Made by a program: the position numbers and the translations under genes. 64,000 bases of DNA from Perkinsela sp. pyNocScin1. Taxonomy: Eukaryota; Euglenozoa; Kinetoplastea; Prokinetoplastida; Perkinselidae. Under the pieces are notes generated by a model. It was not told where the DNA came from and searched no databases. It worked only from the letters and a program-made list of their open reading frames with translations. Of this stretch, positions 29,798-39,972 are shown one piece after another. The stretch spans positions 930,001-994,000 of the forward strand of contig CAXHTR010000008.1 of the NCBI GenBank assembly GCA_964019655.1, given 5' to 3'. Within the stretch, counting starts at the first letter, position 1. Every line of letters starts with the position of its first letter.

Positions 29798-31771
29798 CTA
29801 CAGGTCCTTCATCTCTTGCCTGTCCACGTGCATGCGGACAGACGACTCGAGTGCGTCGGGGCTGAGGCCGTCGAGCGAAATTGGCGGGAGGTCCCCGCTC
29901 TCCAGATTTTCGAACTGCTCGTCGTGCAGCCGCGGGACCTTGTCGTAGACGTCGCGCTTCGACCGCGTGCGGTAGCACCGCAGCATCGCCTTCCGGAAGC
30001 GGCCTGGGACCTCTTTTTGGACAACCTCAAAAAAAAGTGCTTTATTGCCAGCCTCGAGGGCCGCCTTCGCGCAGCCGAGACGTACCGCGCCGCTGTCGTA
30101 GCCCATCCACTTTCGGATCGTTTGGGAAATGTCCGGGTCGCCGAGGTGGGCCGCGTACTGCAGGTGCATGCCCAGGCGCTCCTTGTCCGAGTACAGCGGG
30201 CTCGGCAGCTCCGCCGTCCCGGGGTACGCGCCGAACTCGCGGCGCAGCGCCTGTTTACCAGAAAGAACCTTGGCCTCCCACTGCTGGAGCCGCTGGCGCA
30301 TTTTTTGCACACCGAGAAGATCGTCCCGGCGGCCGGCCCACGCCGTCGCGTACACGAGCGCCATCGCGGCGTCGATCGGTATGTCCTGGGCGAACTCGGT
30401 GCCGAGACACTGATTGAAACGGCGAATGAGCCCACCGCCACCGCTCATCTTGACGTTGTCGGGCCAGACTGCTCGAATGAAAACAGGCGTGTACGTCGGC
30501 GGGTGCTCGTCCTTCTCGCTCCAGATTTTCTTGAAGAGCGCTGGGTCCGTCGGCGGGAGCTTGACCTCTGTGGAAAAGTGCACTTTGACCCAGATGACTG
30601 CTTTGGAGTAAATACAGCGGAAAACGCACATAGCGACGCCCGGGCCGTCCGCCTTGCCCCAGAACTCGGTGGTGTCCGTGCGGAGCTCCGGCACGGCGAA
30701 GAGGAAGGGGCACGCTTCGAGGTACGATAGAAACTTTTCTGTGTACTCATATTCCCCGCAGAAGAACTCCTGGCTGTTCGGGAACTCGCGCACGGGAGCC
30801 TCGTGGAAGGGCGCAGCGCGCGCCATCCAGCCGACGTAGCGCAGGACAGCCGACGTCACCTGGCTGCTCAAAGAATCAGTGTTCGCACTGTTCTCGTCGT
30901 AGGCGTCGATGGCAGCCGAAGGCAGTATTTTTTGCTTGACGAGGCAGTGCTTGGCCTCTTCCCAGCGCTTGACAAACTTTTGGTGATGGGACGCGTGGTG
31001 GGCGGACGCCAGGTGCGCAAACTCCGTGAGAACGCGGCGCAGCGCGCGGACTGAGGGCTTCAGGGGTATCCACGCGAGCGGCGGGAAGTACGCTGAGAGC
31101 TGGAGGTAGACGGTCGGGTGCGTATCTGTAGGGTCGATGAGCAGCCGCGCGGGCTCGGTGCCCCACGAGGTGGGCAGCTGCATGCGCTCTGGGAAGGCGT
31201 AGGCCTCGCCGATCCACAGGTATTTTGTGTGTGGCTGGTCGTTAGAGAGTTTGGATTGTAAATCCTCAGGCAGCGCAGTCGGCGCTGGGTACGCGTACGG
31301 CCCGTAGACGTAGTCCTCTTCGCGGAATATGCGGATGTTGATGCTGAGGTAGGGGTCTGGGCTGTGGTCAGCTTCCGTGTCCGCTGGCCGGACTTTTTCT
31401 GAAAGAGACCTCGACGCCTCGGCGAGCGGCGACCTGTGCGACGGTTTGCTCTGCTGGATAAAGGCCTCGATGGCCTGGAAGTCCATGTCGCCAGCCGCAG
31501 TGTCGCCTGCAGGTCCATCGGGCGACTGCTGCGCCTCGTGGCAGAACTCGACGAGCCAGGGTGGTGGGAGTGCCATGGACATTGGGTGCTCGTCTAGGCG
31601 ACGCGTGGTTTGTGCAAAAAGCTTCCAGATGTGCTGGAACTGCGCGATGCGGGCGGATTCCATCGATATCTCTGGCTTTACAGTGGTTTGCCGACGGATG
31701 GGGGACTGCACTGTGTGGCGTCGAGCGAACTGTGAAAAGTGGTTGCGACAGAGGGACCACAGGCGTTGCAT
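29798..31771 (-). CDS. Unrecognised 657-residue protein with a mitochondrial-type N terminus
   Basis: The start is a good ATG. The first ~33 residues (MQRLWSLCRNHFSQFARRHT...) are Arg-rich, lack acidic residues and could form an amphipathic helix, as expected of a mitochondrial presequence. The rest is a soluble-looking mixed alpha/beta protein with many Trp, Tyr and Pro residues (for example 'YLWIGEAYAFPERMQLPTSWG', split over sheets) and a helical C-terminal third (about 480-620). No catalytic signature, zinc cluster or repeat was recognised. Candidates would be a lineage-specific mitochondrial ribosomal or RNA-processing factor; this is a guess from size and targeting only. Confidence 0.8.
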   Translation of the reverse strand: MQRLWSLCRNHFSQFARRHTVQSPIRRQTTVKPEISMESARIAQFQHIWKLFAQTTRRLDEHPMSMALPPPWLVEFCHEAQQSPDGPAGDTAAGDMDFQAIEAFIQQSKPSHRSPLAEASRSLSEKVRPADTEADHSPDPYLSINIRIFREEDYVYGPYAYPAPTALPEDLQSKLSNDQPHTKYLWIGEAYAFPERMQLPTSWGTEPARLLIDPTDTHPTVYLQLSAYFPPLAWIPLKPSVRALRRVLTEFAHLASAHHASHHQKFVKRWEEAKHCLVKQKILPSAAIDAYDENSANTDSLSSQVTSAVLRYVGWMARAAPFHEAPVREFPNSQEFFCGEYEYTEKFLSYLEACPFLFAVPELRTDTTEFWGKADGPGVAMCVFRCIYSKAVIWVKVHFSTEVKLPPTDPALFKKIWSEKDEHPPTYTPVFIRAVWPDNVKMSGGGGLIRRFNQCLGTEFAQDIPIDAAMALVYATAWAGRRDDLLGVQKMRQRLQQWEAKVLSGKQALRREFGAYPGTAELPSPLYSDKERLGMHLQYAAHLGDPDISQTIRKWMGYDSGAVRLGCAKAALEAGNKALFFEVVQKEVPGRFRKAMLRCYRTRSKRDVYDKVPRLHDEQFENLESGDLPPISLDGLSPDALESSVRMHVDRQEMKDL

Positions 31772-31926
31772 GTTAGAACGTCATTTCAGGGAGTGGCATT
31801 GTTAAAAAAGTGAAGAAAATCAAAATGAGATATTTTCTTCTGTTGAATTAGTAAATTCCAAGTGTAAGGCCTACAGATACGTACACGCATACAACCAGGT
31901 TGAACTCGACCTTCACTTCAATCGCT

Positions 31927-33498
31927 TTACTCCAACTCATCGACCGGCTCATCCGCATACACTCGCGCACACGCCTTTGAGACTTCACCAACGAGGATGC
32001 CTTGGAATTCATACGCATCGTCTCTCTCAGCAAACACGTCGTACGTGCCGTGGTTTGAAGCTGCTATGGTATTATCATCACCTTGCGCACTCGTACCAGC
32101 CGCGAAGAGGGAGAATCCTGGCTCGGGCGCTGCCGGAGGCGCTTCATAAGACTCCGGCTCGTCCTCTGCACGTGTCTCCAGCGCCTCTTGCAGGTCTGGC
32201 GGGAGGTTGCTCGCGAACGCTTCGCCGACGATGGTCTCAATGGAGTTGTCGTAGCGCCTGAGGAGGTCGGGAATGGCGCTCGCGTTCCACTGCGGGAAGA
32301 GCTCTTTGAGCTGGGCCACTGCGGGGTCTTCGGGCGTAGAGTCTTTTGGCGCCTGGAGGAGCGGATTCTCAGGCTGGTTGATTTCCTTCCTGTCTATCCA
32401 GTCGGCCATGATATCATAAAAAGTCTCTTTGCTTTGACTTTTTGTGGATTTCACAGCCGAAACCGCTGCACGAATACGCGAAAGGCAGGCAGCGCGCGCA
32501 TCTGAAAAGTTTTTCGCTGTATTTTCACTACGAGGTTGAACCCCGCAGACAACCGCGAACCACTCTGAGAACGAAATGCCAAGGTACCGCATTGCCGCTG
32601 CGCAGACACTGTTGCATGTCGCCTCGATTCTGCCGCTCAGCGCCGCATCTGCTTCTCTCGAGATTTCTGGCCGCAGGGCCGGGTGCAGGAACACACAGAG
32701 GACAGCAGCAGCTTTCAGCGCTTCCCGGCGGATTTTCTGGAGCGATGCCACGAGCTGTGCGGCCTGCATGGCGTCAATGGTAAAGAGAAGCTGCGTCTCG
32801 CGAACGATGGCAGGTGTCATTTCCACTGCCCAGGCGAGGCCGCAAAAAACTGCATCCGGCGAGACATATTGAGAGACAAAGGGGCACGACCGCAGCAGTG
32901 CGCACAGGGCCTTGACATCACTCAGAATATTCTCAATGAGTGGCTGCACCATCGGCCGAGACTCCGTTCGATTCTCGCGGTCAGACACTGTCAAGTGCAA
33001 CTTTCGAACATTTGTCTCCATTGCCTCCCCCCACGCGCATCCAAACCCTGGAAGATGCGAAGCGAGCGCAGCCGACGAGGCCAGGAGGCCGCCGATGGCG
33101 ATGCCAGCCGTGCCCGGGTTCCGCGTCTTCTGGACGATCAGCGCGACCTCGGCGAGGGTGTGGATGGGGCGCTTCCCGAGAATGCGCCGCAAAAAGGTGT
33201 CGAAGGCGGCCTGTGGGGTCCGCTGGGCCACCTGCATGCGGTGCGAGTTTATGCGCATAAAAAAGTGGATGATATCGGCGTCTGCGACTGTGATATCTTT
33301 AGACCCGCCCTTTCGGGCACTCGCACACGCACCCGCAATCTCAAGGTGTATACGGCTGTGGTTTTTGAGCGCCAGCTCCCAGAAATCATCTGTTGGCATT
33401 TGGTTGAGGGCATGCAGTGTGATTTCAGAGGTTTTTGAACTTTTCTGCGTTGAGTTTCGGGTTCTTTCCACGACTTTCACTCCGCCAGTGTCTGTCAT
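31927..33498 (-). CDS. CUE-domain protein resembling ASCC2/Cue3 of the ribosome-quality trigger complex
   Basis: A 523-residue protein with an ATG start. A CUE domain is seen at about residues 390-440: 'VAQLKELFPQWNASAIPDLL' followed by 'YDNSIETIVGEAF' and 'LPPDLQEAL'. The 'LPP.L' directly after the CUE helix and a long all-helical N-terminal region are the ASCC2 arrangement. In that family the CUE binds K63-linked ubiquitin on stalled or collided ribosomes and works with a Ski2-like helicase (ASCC3/Slh1). The C terminus is acidic and Tyr-rich (YDVFAERDDAYEF), again as in ASCC2/Cue3. The CUE is clear; the orthology is moderately supported. Confidence 0.66.
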   Translation of the reverse strand: MTDTGGVKVVERTRNSTQKSSKTSEITLHALNQMPTDDFWELALKNHSRIHLEIAGACASARKGGSKDITVADADIIHFFMRINSHRMQVAQRTPQAAFDTFLRRILGKRPIHTLAEVALIVQKTRNPGTAGIAIGGLLASSAALASHLPGFGCAWGEAMETNVRKLHLTVSDRENRTESRPMVQPLIENILSDVKALCALLRSCPFVSQYVSPDAVFCGLAWAVEMTPAIVRETQLLFTIDAMQAAQLVASLQKIRREALKAAAVLCVFLHPALRPEISREADAALSGRIEATCNSVCAAAMRYLGISFSEWFAVVCGVQPRSENTAKNFSDARAACLSRIRAAVSAVKSTKSQSKETFYDIMADWIDRKEINQPENPLLQAPKDSTPEDPAVAQLKELFPQWNASAIPDLLRRYDNSIETIVGEAFASNLPPDLQEALETRAEDEPESYEAPPAAPEPGFSLFAAGTSAQGDDNTIAASNHGTYDVFAERDDAYEFQGILVGEVSKACARVYADEPVDELE

Positions 33499-33637
33499 CG
33501 CTTTCTTGTTTCAAAATTCATTTCACTCTACAATGCGAAATCTTCGAACTTCAGTCGCTGTTGCTCAAAAACAAAAAATTCACTTTTTTTAAGAGCGCAA
33601 CTTCCGCGTGGAACTTATGTATTCTGTTTCTGTTTCT

Positions 33638-34567
33638 CTAGTGCTTGCTGCCCGAGTACGACCACGCGAGCGCCTGCTTGCACTGCTCGAGGACGAAGAA
33701 GCAGCTGATCGTATAGAAGCCGCAGCGGCCGTAGTAGGGCACGTAGCCCTTCCAGAGGCTGGTCACGCCCTCGGTCTTGGCAATGCTCGTGAGCGCCTGC
33801 GACATGCTGCGGTAGCGTAGCGAGCCGTCGGCCAGGGGCTTCTGGTTCTGCATGCGGACCTTGATCGTCTCGATGGGCATAGTCACGAAGGAATAGAAGA
33901 GCCCGGTGATCAGCGAGGCGCTAATGAAGGTGCTCATTGAGTTGTTCGCGAAGTAGCCGCTCTGCACGAGCCACGACTTGCACTGGTCGTAGAACCCGAC
34001 CTGCGTCACGCCGACAACAGCGGCGCGGAAGACGGTGGGGTTCGAGCCGCGCCAGTACGTGAGCGGGCCCTCCTCGCGGTAGATGCGCATGAGTGCGTCG
34101 GCGGCGTTCTTGTAGCCGCGGCGCTTGTCGACGGGTGCGCTCGCGTCGGCCTGCATGCGGACCATCGCGACGTCGACTGGGCAGCTGATGAAGGCAGCGA
34201 AGCCGCCGCTCACCGCGCCGGCGAGGACGCGGTCGAGGATGGTGACCTCCTTCTTGTCGCCCGGCTTGAGGCTGACGATGGCGTCGCGGAACATGTCGTA
34301 GCAGCCGAGGCGCGTCGTCGTGTAGACCATCTGGCGGGAGATGCCGGCGCTGAGGCCGTCGTAGACGCCAAGCATGCCGCGGTCGGCGATGATGCTCTTG
34401 AAGGACGCGGTGAGGCTCGCGTCGAGCTTGGACTCCATGCGCATCTGCATGCGGACCTTGACCATGTCCATCGGGTGGACGACGGTCCACGCGACCGCGC
34501 CGCCGAGCGTGGCGACGGGGAAGTTCCACCACTGCGGGTAGGCGGGGGCTTTTTTCTCAGCGGACAT
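33638..34567 (-). CDS. Mitochondrial carrier of the oxoglutarate/dicarboxylate type
   Basis: A 309-residue protein, the usual SLC25 length. Three ~100-residue repeats each carry the carrier signature at the end of the odd helix: 'VHPMDMVKVRMQM', 'SCPVDVAMVRMQA' and 'TMPIETIKVRMQN'. The R/K-x-Q pattern and 'RLGCYDMF', 'TQVGFYDQCK' on the even helices resemble the oxoglutarate/malate carrier and the dicarboxylate/tricarboxylate carrier branch. It should exchange dicarboxylates across the inner mitochondrial membrane. The exact substrate is inferred from family likeness only. Confidence 0.9.
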   Translation of the reverse strand: MSAEKKAPAYPQWWNFPVATLGGAVAWTVVHPMDMVKVRMQMRMESKLDASLTASFKSIIADRGMLGVYDGLSAGISRQMVYTTTRLGCYDMFRDAIVSLKPGDKKEVTILDRVLAGAVSGGFAAFISCPVDVAMVRMQADASAPVDKRRGYKNAADALMRIYREEGPLTYWRGSNPTVFRAAVVGVTQVGFYDQCKSWLVQSGYFANNSMSTFISASLITGLFYSFVTMPIETIKVRMQNQKPLADGSLRYRSMSQALTSIAKTEGVTSLWKGYVPYYGRCGFYTISCFFVLEQCKQALAWSYSGSKH

Positions 34568-34827
34568 AGTAAATTGAGCGAAGGTAAAAGGTGGGGACAG
34601 TATAGAGCGGAAAAGGAGATTTTAGTGAAAAAAAATTGTAAACAAAGGGCTAATTAAGCCCATTGACAGACTTTCCATGATAATGCGACAGGAAAGCGAC
34701 GAAATCACAGAAATTGCCATCTGCGGGAAGTTTTCTTCCGATTCATTCGTCAAAACTTTACTCCTCGAAATTCCTCTCATATGTCCGACACTGTCTCAGT
34801 GTCCAAGTCTCAGTCACTGTACATCTG

Positions 34828-37800
34828 CTAACTGTCACTGCCGTACCCGAACTCGTCCATACCGCCGAGGATGGCATCATTGAGGTGCAGGCGCTCGTGC
34901 TCCTCGACGTACGACGTCGCGTCGCCAAAGTGCGGGTCAAACGCCTCCTGCGCGAGCTCGCGGTCGACTTTCTCCTTCACGCGCATGATGTGCCGGTCCA
35001 GGTCGTCGTGCGCCTCCAAGTACCGCCCGCCCGTCGCCGCGTGGAGCATCGCGGGGCTCAGCGGGGAGATGCTGAGGTCCTGCATGCTGCTCGACGGGAA
35101 CTCTGGCTCGATCTCTGGCGCGCCCGGGATGCGCAGCGGCTCCGGCTGCTTCCCGGGCATACGCGAGCGCTTCTCCAGCTTACTGGCGAGCTCTTGGATG
35201 GCGATGCTATCGTCAGCCATCGATACTTTGTGAATGAAAGGGTTAATGGGCTCCGGCTCGTCAGCTGGCGCCACGGCCTTGGGCGAGTGCTTTTCGACGA
35301 TTGCGCTGATATGCTCTTTGAGTGTTGAAGGGATATGTGTTCTAGGACTAGGGAGCTTTGGAGCTGTGACAGGGGAGGATTTACTGACTGTAGTGTCTTG
35401 TACTGCGACTAGGGGTGAATCTGTTGTAGAAGTTACTCTCGTGCTGATAGTATTGTCAGTGCGCTGTGCGACTGGATTCCTGTCTAAAGCACTTCCATCA
35501 TCGAGGCCAGTCCCATTACCACCTTTGCTTGACGAGAAATTCCGCATGCGCTCGTCGTGGACGGCAATCTGCACCGCGTCGCTCGTCTGCGCGATCTGGC
35601 TGCTGAGCTTCGCCTCGAGTTGCTTGATGTCGCCGTCCTGCCGCGCTTTATCTGTCAAAAGCTCCCGAAGGCGGGCGAGCAGGTCCTTGTTCTCAGCCTT
35701 CTGCTGCTCGAAGGCGCTCGCTTTCTCCTCAAAGTCCTTCTTGAGGCAGTCCACGGCGTGCAGCGTGTCGCGCACCTCCGCCTTGAGCATCCGGATGATG
35801 TGCGGCGCCTCGGCGTTCGCTGCCGCCCGCTTATTGATGTTGTCGGCCATCGCCGACCGGTTGGCCTCGACGTAGTGCAGCTTCGTCTGCGCGTCAGCGA
35901 CCAAGAGGGCGAGCTCCTTGCACCCGGCGCAGTGCGCGTCGATGTCTGTCGGGAGCTCGATGTCGGGCATGACGCTCACAGTGTTCGTCGCGATGGAAAT
36001 ATTTTCGAGCATCTCTTCAGTCAGCACTTGGACCTGCGCGTTCAGCGCGCTCGCCTCGTCGCTTGATCGCGCGAGATCTGCCCGCAGGCCGTGGTTTTCT
36101 TCCTTTGCAGCTTCGAGCGCTTTTTCGAGCGCCGCCATCGCGTCGAGTTTTTTGGAAAGTTTGAGCTGCTCTTTCTCATAGACCTGTATCATCTCATCCT
36201 TGGCCCCGAGCTCTTCGCGGAGCGAGTGGACCTCTTCCTCGGCATTTGTGAGCAGCTTCATGGTCTCCTCCTTCGCCGCTTTGGCCCGCGTGAGGGTGTC
36301 GGCAGTGGACTGCAGGGCGGCTGTCAGCTCGCTCTCTCGCTGGGTTTTCATAGTGAGCTGCTGGTGTAATTCATTTTGTATATTTCCCGCTTGCCGCACC
36401 ACATCAGTCATAGCCTGCTCCCGCAGCTTTGCTCTGTGCTCGAGGAGAACTTTGACGTAGTGCGCAACATAGGAGAAAAGTTCTTCGCCCTCATACAAAA
36501 CCTTGCGCGCCCTATTCGAAGTAATGTCCCCAATAGACTTGCGCTGGGGCGACTCTGGCGTATCTGCACTGCCCACTGAAGACCGGCCGAAGAGTGCCTC
36601 CTGCTGTGGCCGCTCGTCGAGCAGAACGCACAGCGACTGCTTCGCCGCGTCGTACGCCAGGGCGTAAGTCAAAGAATCTTTCTCGAGGTGCATCTGCTGG
36701 GGCATGTCATGGCGCCTTCGCGCGCTCACGAGCCGCTTGGCCGAGCTGCCGGTGATGGGCGGCGAGACCCCGTCTGCGTGCCAGGGCCCAATATCCTCGA
36801 GAAGCGTTGGGTCCACATCGACGATGGACGGGAGGTCGCTCTCTGGCTGCACGCCAACAGCGTCGAAGAGCGCCTGGGTGGCCTCTTTGTATACGTGACT
36901 CATCCGCGTGCTCCGGGCAACCCGCGCGGGGGCGTCGACGGCAAAGCACTCGTCCTCCTGGGAATCACTTGGGGCTTCAGCCTTTTCTGCGTCACTTTTC
37001 TCGGTAATACTCGGGGTCGGCGAGGCCACTGGGGAGAGCAGTCCGACTGGCTGCGCGGTGCTGCTCGAGAGCCTGTTGTGCAGATTGCAGATGTGCCCGT
37101 GGTCCTCGGGCCCACCGATGAGAACGTACGGCGTCTCGAGCGCGACCTCAATTTCCTCGGAGATTCTCGGCTGCGTGAGCACAATGGTGTTCTGGTGGTA
37201 GACGGGCATCTTGGACGCGCCCTCGATCGTTTTCAAAAAGCCGCAGCACGGCGACCGCCGGCTCGCCTTCCAGCCCTCGGGGATCTGCAGAATGAGCAGC
37301 GAGTCGAGCCAGTTGAAGCAGGGCCATTTCAATGTTTCTGGAAAGTCTTCCGAAAAAGCGCCGCGGCTCGAGTCCTGTGCGCTTTCCGGGTCATCGTCGC
37401 CGCCGTCGCCTTCGAGGGGCGTCGCGAAGCCCCGGCGGAGGTATGTGCCGATCGGGATGCCCGGCGCGAGCAGCGCGATGCTCCGCATCAGCAGAGCGTC
37501 GCAGTCCTTGGGGCACGCGATCGCCATGCGCTCCCGCTGCAGCGAAATGTTCTCGAGCTGGACGCGCTTGAGCTCGAGCTGCATCGCGTGCATGTCGATC
37601 TGCGCGCGCGACTGGTTGACGTGCGGCTGGTTGCGAATGCTCTTGACGCGATCGGCGTAAAAAAGCGCGTGCAGCGTGTCGGTGTAGCTCAGGCTGCTCG
37701 GCGAGACTGTCGTGAGCATCGCCGTTCGGCTATTCCCGCCAAGCGCATTTTTTAGCAAACGGGTGAGCTGGCTGTCGCGGTAGGGCACGTGGAGCTGGTC

Positions 37801-38805
37801 GCCAAGTAGCGCCTTGATAACTTTGCCGAGGGCCAGCAGCGAGCACCCGATGAGGCCGGCCTCCTTGACGCGCTCGCTGTCGGCCTTTGTCTGGTGGATG
37901 CGCTCGCTGCCCGCGAGGTCGACGAGGTGCATCGTGCCGGTCGTCGTGTACTGCTCGTTCGAGGCGATCTTCATGCGCGTGACGGTGATGGTGAACGTGC
38001 AGATGGCGTGGCTGCGCGAGGAGACCTTGTTCTGGCTCGTCGGCGCGCAGGTGCGCCGGCGGAAGGCCTGGTTGAGCAGCTCCATCGCGTGCGCCGGGGA
38101 CTCGACGCGGCACGTCGTCGCCCCGTGGACGAAGGGGCCCTTGATGGGGTGGTCGCGGATGACGCACTCAGACTGCTCGCTCACAAGGCACTTGACCACT
38201 TCTTTGTAGATCTCGACGCAGGACAGCTCGACGCCATACGAGCACACGCGGCGCTTCTCGGCGGTTTTCAGATTGTCGAGCGTTGCGAACAGCATCGCGC
38301 AGGCGCGAGGGATGATGCCGAGCATCGCATTTTCTTCAATTTTCTCGGCGACCTTGGATGCGGGCCGGAACGCGTCCTCCTTGCCGATCATCGAGTAGCT
38401 CTTGCCGCTGCCGGTCTGGCCGTACGCGAGAATGCACGTGTTGTAGCCCTCGATGGCGGACTGGACGACGGGGGCGCCGATCTCCGTGAAGACGTCGCCC
38501 TGCGTGGCGCTCTCCTCGAAAATGCTGTCGAAGCTAAAAATCTTCTCGTTTCGGTTGAGGGACTCCGTGTAGGGGTCGAGTGGGGCGGGGTCCGCTTCCT
38601 CAGAATCGCGCGGATGGGGTCTGGGGGCCTGCTGGGGGTCCTGAATCGCGACGCTCTGCGGCGGGTACACTGTGAGCACCTGCCGCGCGCCGCTGCCTGT
38701 TTCGGCGGGGCTAATGGGGCGGATTCTGAGGTAGACCTTGATGTTTTTGCCCTCCATGGTGGAGCTCTCGCTGGCGGTGTCGAACGGCCGGTCAAGGAGT
38801 CGCAT
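34828..38805 (-). CDS. N-terminal-motor kinesin with long coiled-coil tail
   Basis: A 1325-residue protein. The motor domain spans about residues 20-390: 'IKVYLRIRP', P-loop GQTGSGKS (129-136), switch I 'NKVSSRSHAI', switch II 'DLAGSE', and 'YRDSQLTRLLKNALGG'. All nucleotide-contacting residues are canonical, so it should be an active microtubule motor. A second in-frame Met (residue 17, MEGKN) is an alternative start. After the neck come a poorly conserved globular stretch (about 430-610), then heptad-rich coiled coil from about 780 to 1110, then a Ser/Thr/Pro-rich tail. I saw no FHA or PH domain and cannot assign the subfamily. A TATA-like element lies 16-23 nt upstream of the first ATG. 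Confidence 0.95.
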   Translation of the reverse strand: MRLLDRPFDTASESSTMEGKNIKVYLRIRPISPAETGSGARQVLTVYPPQSVAIQDPQQAPRPHPRDSEEADPAPLDPYTESLNRNEKIFSFDSIFEESATQGDVFTEIGAPVVQSAIEGYNTCILAYGQTGSGKSYSMIGKEDAFRPASKVAEKIEENAMLGIIPRACAMLFATLDNLKTAEKRRVCSYGVELSCVEIYKEVVKCLVSEQSECVIRDHPIKGPFVHGATTCRVESPAHAMELLNQAFRRRTCAPTSQNKVSSRSHAICTFTITVTRMKIASNEQYTTTGTMHLVDLAGSERIHQTKADSERVKEAGLIGCSLLALGKVIKALLGDQLHVPYRDSQLTRLLKNALGGNSRTAMLTTVSPSSLSYTDTLHALFYADRVKSIRNQPHVNQSRAQIDMHAMQLELKRVQLENISLQRERMAIACPKDCDALLMRSIALLAPGIPIGTYLRRGFATPLEGDGGDDDPESAQDSSRGAFSEDFPETLKWPCFNWLDSLLILQIPEGWKASRRSPCCGFLKTIEGASKMPVYHQNTIVLTQPRISEEIEVALETPYVLIGGPEDHGHICNLHNRLSSSTAQPVGLLSPVASPTPSITEKSDAEKAEAPSDSQEDECFAVDAPARVARSTRMSHVYKEATQALFDAVGVQPESDLPSIVDVDPTLLEDIGPWHADGVSPPITGSSAKRLVSARRRHDMPQQMHLEKDSLTYALAYDAAKQSLCVLLDERPQQEALFGRSSVGSADTPESPQRKSIGDITSNRARKVLYEGEELFSYVAHYVKVLLEHRAKLREQAMTDVVRQAGNIQNELHQQLTMKTQRESELTAALQSTADTLTRAKAAKEETMKLLTNAEEEVHSLREELGAKDEMIQVYEKEQLKLSKKLDAMAALEKALEAAKEENHGLRADLARSSDEASALNAQVQVLTEEMLENISIATNTVSVMPDIELPTDIDAHCAGCKELALLVADAQTKLHYVEANRSAMADNINKRAAANAEAPHIIRMLKAEVRDTLHAVDCLKKDFEEKASAFEQQKAENKDLLARLRELLTDKARQDGDIKQLEAKLSSQIAQTSDAVQIAVHDERMRNFSSSKGGNGTGLDDGSALDRNPVAQRTDNTISTRVTSTTDSPLVAVQDTTVSKSSPVTAPKLPSPRTHIPSTLKEHISAIVEKHSPKAVAPADEPEPINPFIHKVSMADDSIAIQELASKLEKRSRMPGKQPEPLRIPGAPEIEPEFPSSSMQDLSISPLSPAMLHAATGGRYLEAHDDLDRHIMRVKEKVDRELAQEAFDPHFGDATSYVEEHERLHLNDAILGGMDEFGYGSDS

Positions 38806-38820
38806 TCAGTTTTTTTGAAA

Positions 38821-38828
38821 CTTTTATA
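38821..38828 (-). promoter_or_regulatory. TATA-like element of the kinesin gene
   Basis: Read on the minus strand this is TATAAAAG, a perfect TATA box, ending only 16 nt before the ATG. If used, the 5' leader would be extremely short or the downstream Met would be the real start. Similar AT-rich blocks sit next to several other ATGs. Confidence 0.35.
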
Positions 38829-38976
38829 GGAAAGATAGAAAGTTGAAGATGGACAGTTTGTGTAAATATGGGCTCAGGCTAGACCCTGGGGAGGGTTTGA
38901 AATACTAGGAAAGAACTACGAAAGTGAACCACTACTCCTGTACACGCTGGCAACCACTTAGTTCTCTCTCGGTGTT

Positions 38977-39231
38977 CTAGCTGATGCGCTTCACCTTCAA
39001 AAGTACCCCATCGAGCATATAGTCGTGCAGGTTCTCAAGTGCGTAGCCCGCGTACCGCTCGCCTTCGTACCTTACGACGTAGAAAGGAACGCCGTCGATT
39101 TGCACAGTCTCCAGCGGAGCCTGTATCGGGCCAAAGTACGAGCATACCTCCATCAGCTTTTCTGTGTTGACCCTCGGTGCTGACTCGGACGAGTACTGGC
39201 ACTGAATAGCGACGATGGATGACTGTCCCAT
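38977..39231 (-). CDS. 84-residue RRM-like microprotein
   Basis: A short frame with an ATG start in a 640-bp interval that is otherwise empty. The pattern matches a minimal RNA-recognition motif: first strand 'SIVAIQCQY', helix 'TEKLMEVCSYFGPI', strand 'FYVVRYEGERYA' at the RNP1 position, helix 'GYALENLHDYML', and final strand 'GVLLKVKRI'. The FG pair and the final 'L.VK' are typical. Aromatic RNP residues are only partly kept. It may be a protein-protein RRM or an RNA binder. The gene is short, so the call depends on this fold match. Confidence 0.65.
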   Translation of the reverse strand: MGQSSIVAIQCQYSSESAPRVNTEKLMEVCSYFGPIQAPLETVQIDGVPFYVVRYEGERYAGYALENLHDYMLDGVLLKVKRIS

Positions 39232-39444
39232 TCGAGAAATTAAAACTGAATAATCTTAGTAATTTCACGAGAAACTCCCAGGAATTTACTTCCAACTCAC
39301 CTAAAATATTGCTGCTATGATCGAAAAGGGTCTTGAACTCGAGTTACACGCCAGTGACGAAGAAAATCACTAGAGATATCAAACAGCGTGTTTCAGCGTA
39401 TGCTATCGAAAAAGAAAGCGACACATAGCGTCAAGCCATAAAGA

Positions 39445-39972
39445 CTACTCCTCCCGCACTGGCCTGCCCCTTCCCGCGGCGAACCCCGGCCCGCTCGGCC
39501 CCTTGCACAGCACCTGCGGCAGCACCGACTTGTTGTACTGCACGCCGTTCGTCAGCCCCTTCATGCGCTGCCTGCGCTCCTCGGCCTTCCGCCGCCAGGT
39601 CTCCTGCGTGTGCTCGCGCAGCTTCGCTGTCAGGTACGCGCTGTCCACCTCCGTCACGTCGTCGAGGGTCATGGGCTTCAAAAGAACCTCGACGCCCTTC
39701 TTGTGCACGCGCTCGAGGTGCGCGGCCATATGCTGCCGCTGGCTCGCTTCGCTCACTGCCCGCGCCATGGCCTCCAGCATTCGGGGCGAGATTTCCGTAT
39801 CTCCCGCTTTTTGCATAAGTGCGTACATAAGGGATCGCTCGGCCCGCATTGCGGGGTCCCGCCCGAACAGCTCATGGCGCGGCCGCCGCTTATCCTTTCC
39901 CGTGCGCTTCGCCTGTGCCACCTGGCCCCTAAGTAAACTGCCCTGCTGGCCCGCTCCTTGGTCGCTCATCAT
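39445..39972 (-). CDS. Unrecognised basic helical protein, 175 residues
   Basis: The frame opens with two consecutive ATGs; I take the first. The protein is Arg/Lys-rich (N-terminal KRTGKDKRRPRHELFGRD) with two predicted helical blocks, about 40-85 ('MRAERSLMYALMQKAGD', then 'PRMLEAMARAVSEASQRQH') and 110-140 (REHTQETWRRKAEERRQRMK). The composition suggests an RNA- or ribosome-associated nuclear or nucleolar protein, but no family is recognised. Confidence 0.7.
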   Translation of the reverse strand: MMSDQGAGQQGSLLRGQVAQAKRTGKDKRRPRHELFGRDPAMRAERSLMYALMQKAGDTEISPRMLEAMARAVSEASQRQHMAAHLERVHKKGVEVLLKPMTLDDVTEVDSAYLTAKLREHTQETWRRKAEERRQRMKGLTNGVQYNKSVLPQVLCKGPSGPGFAAGRGRPVREE

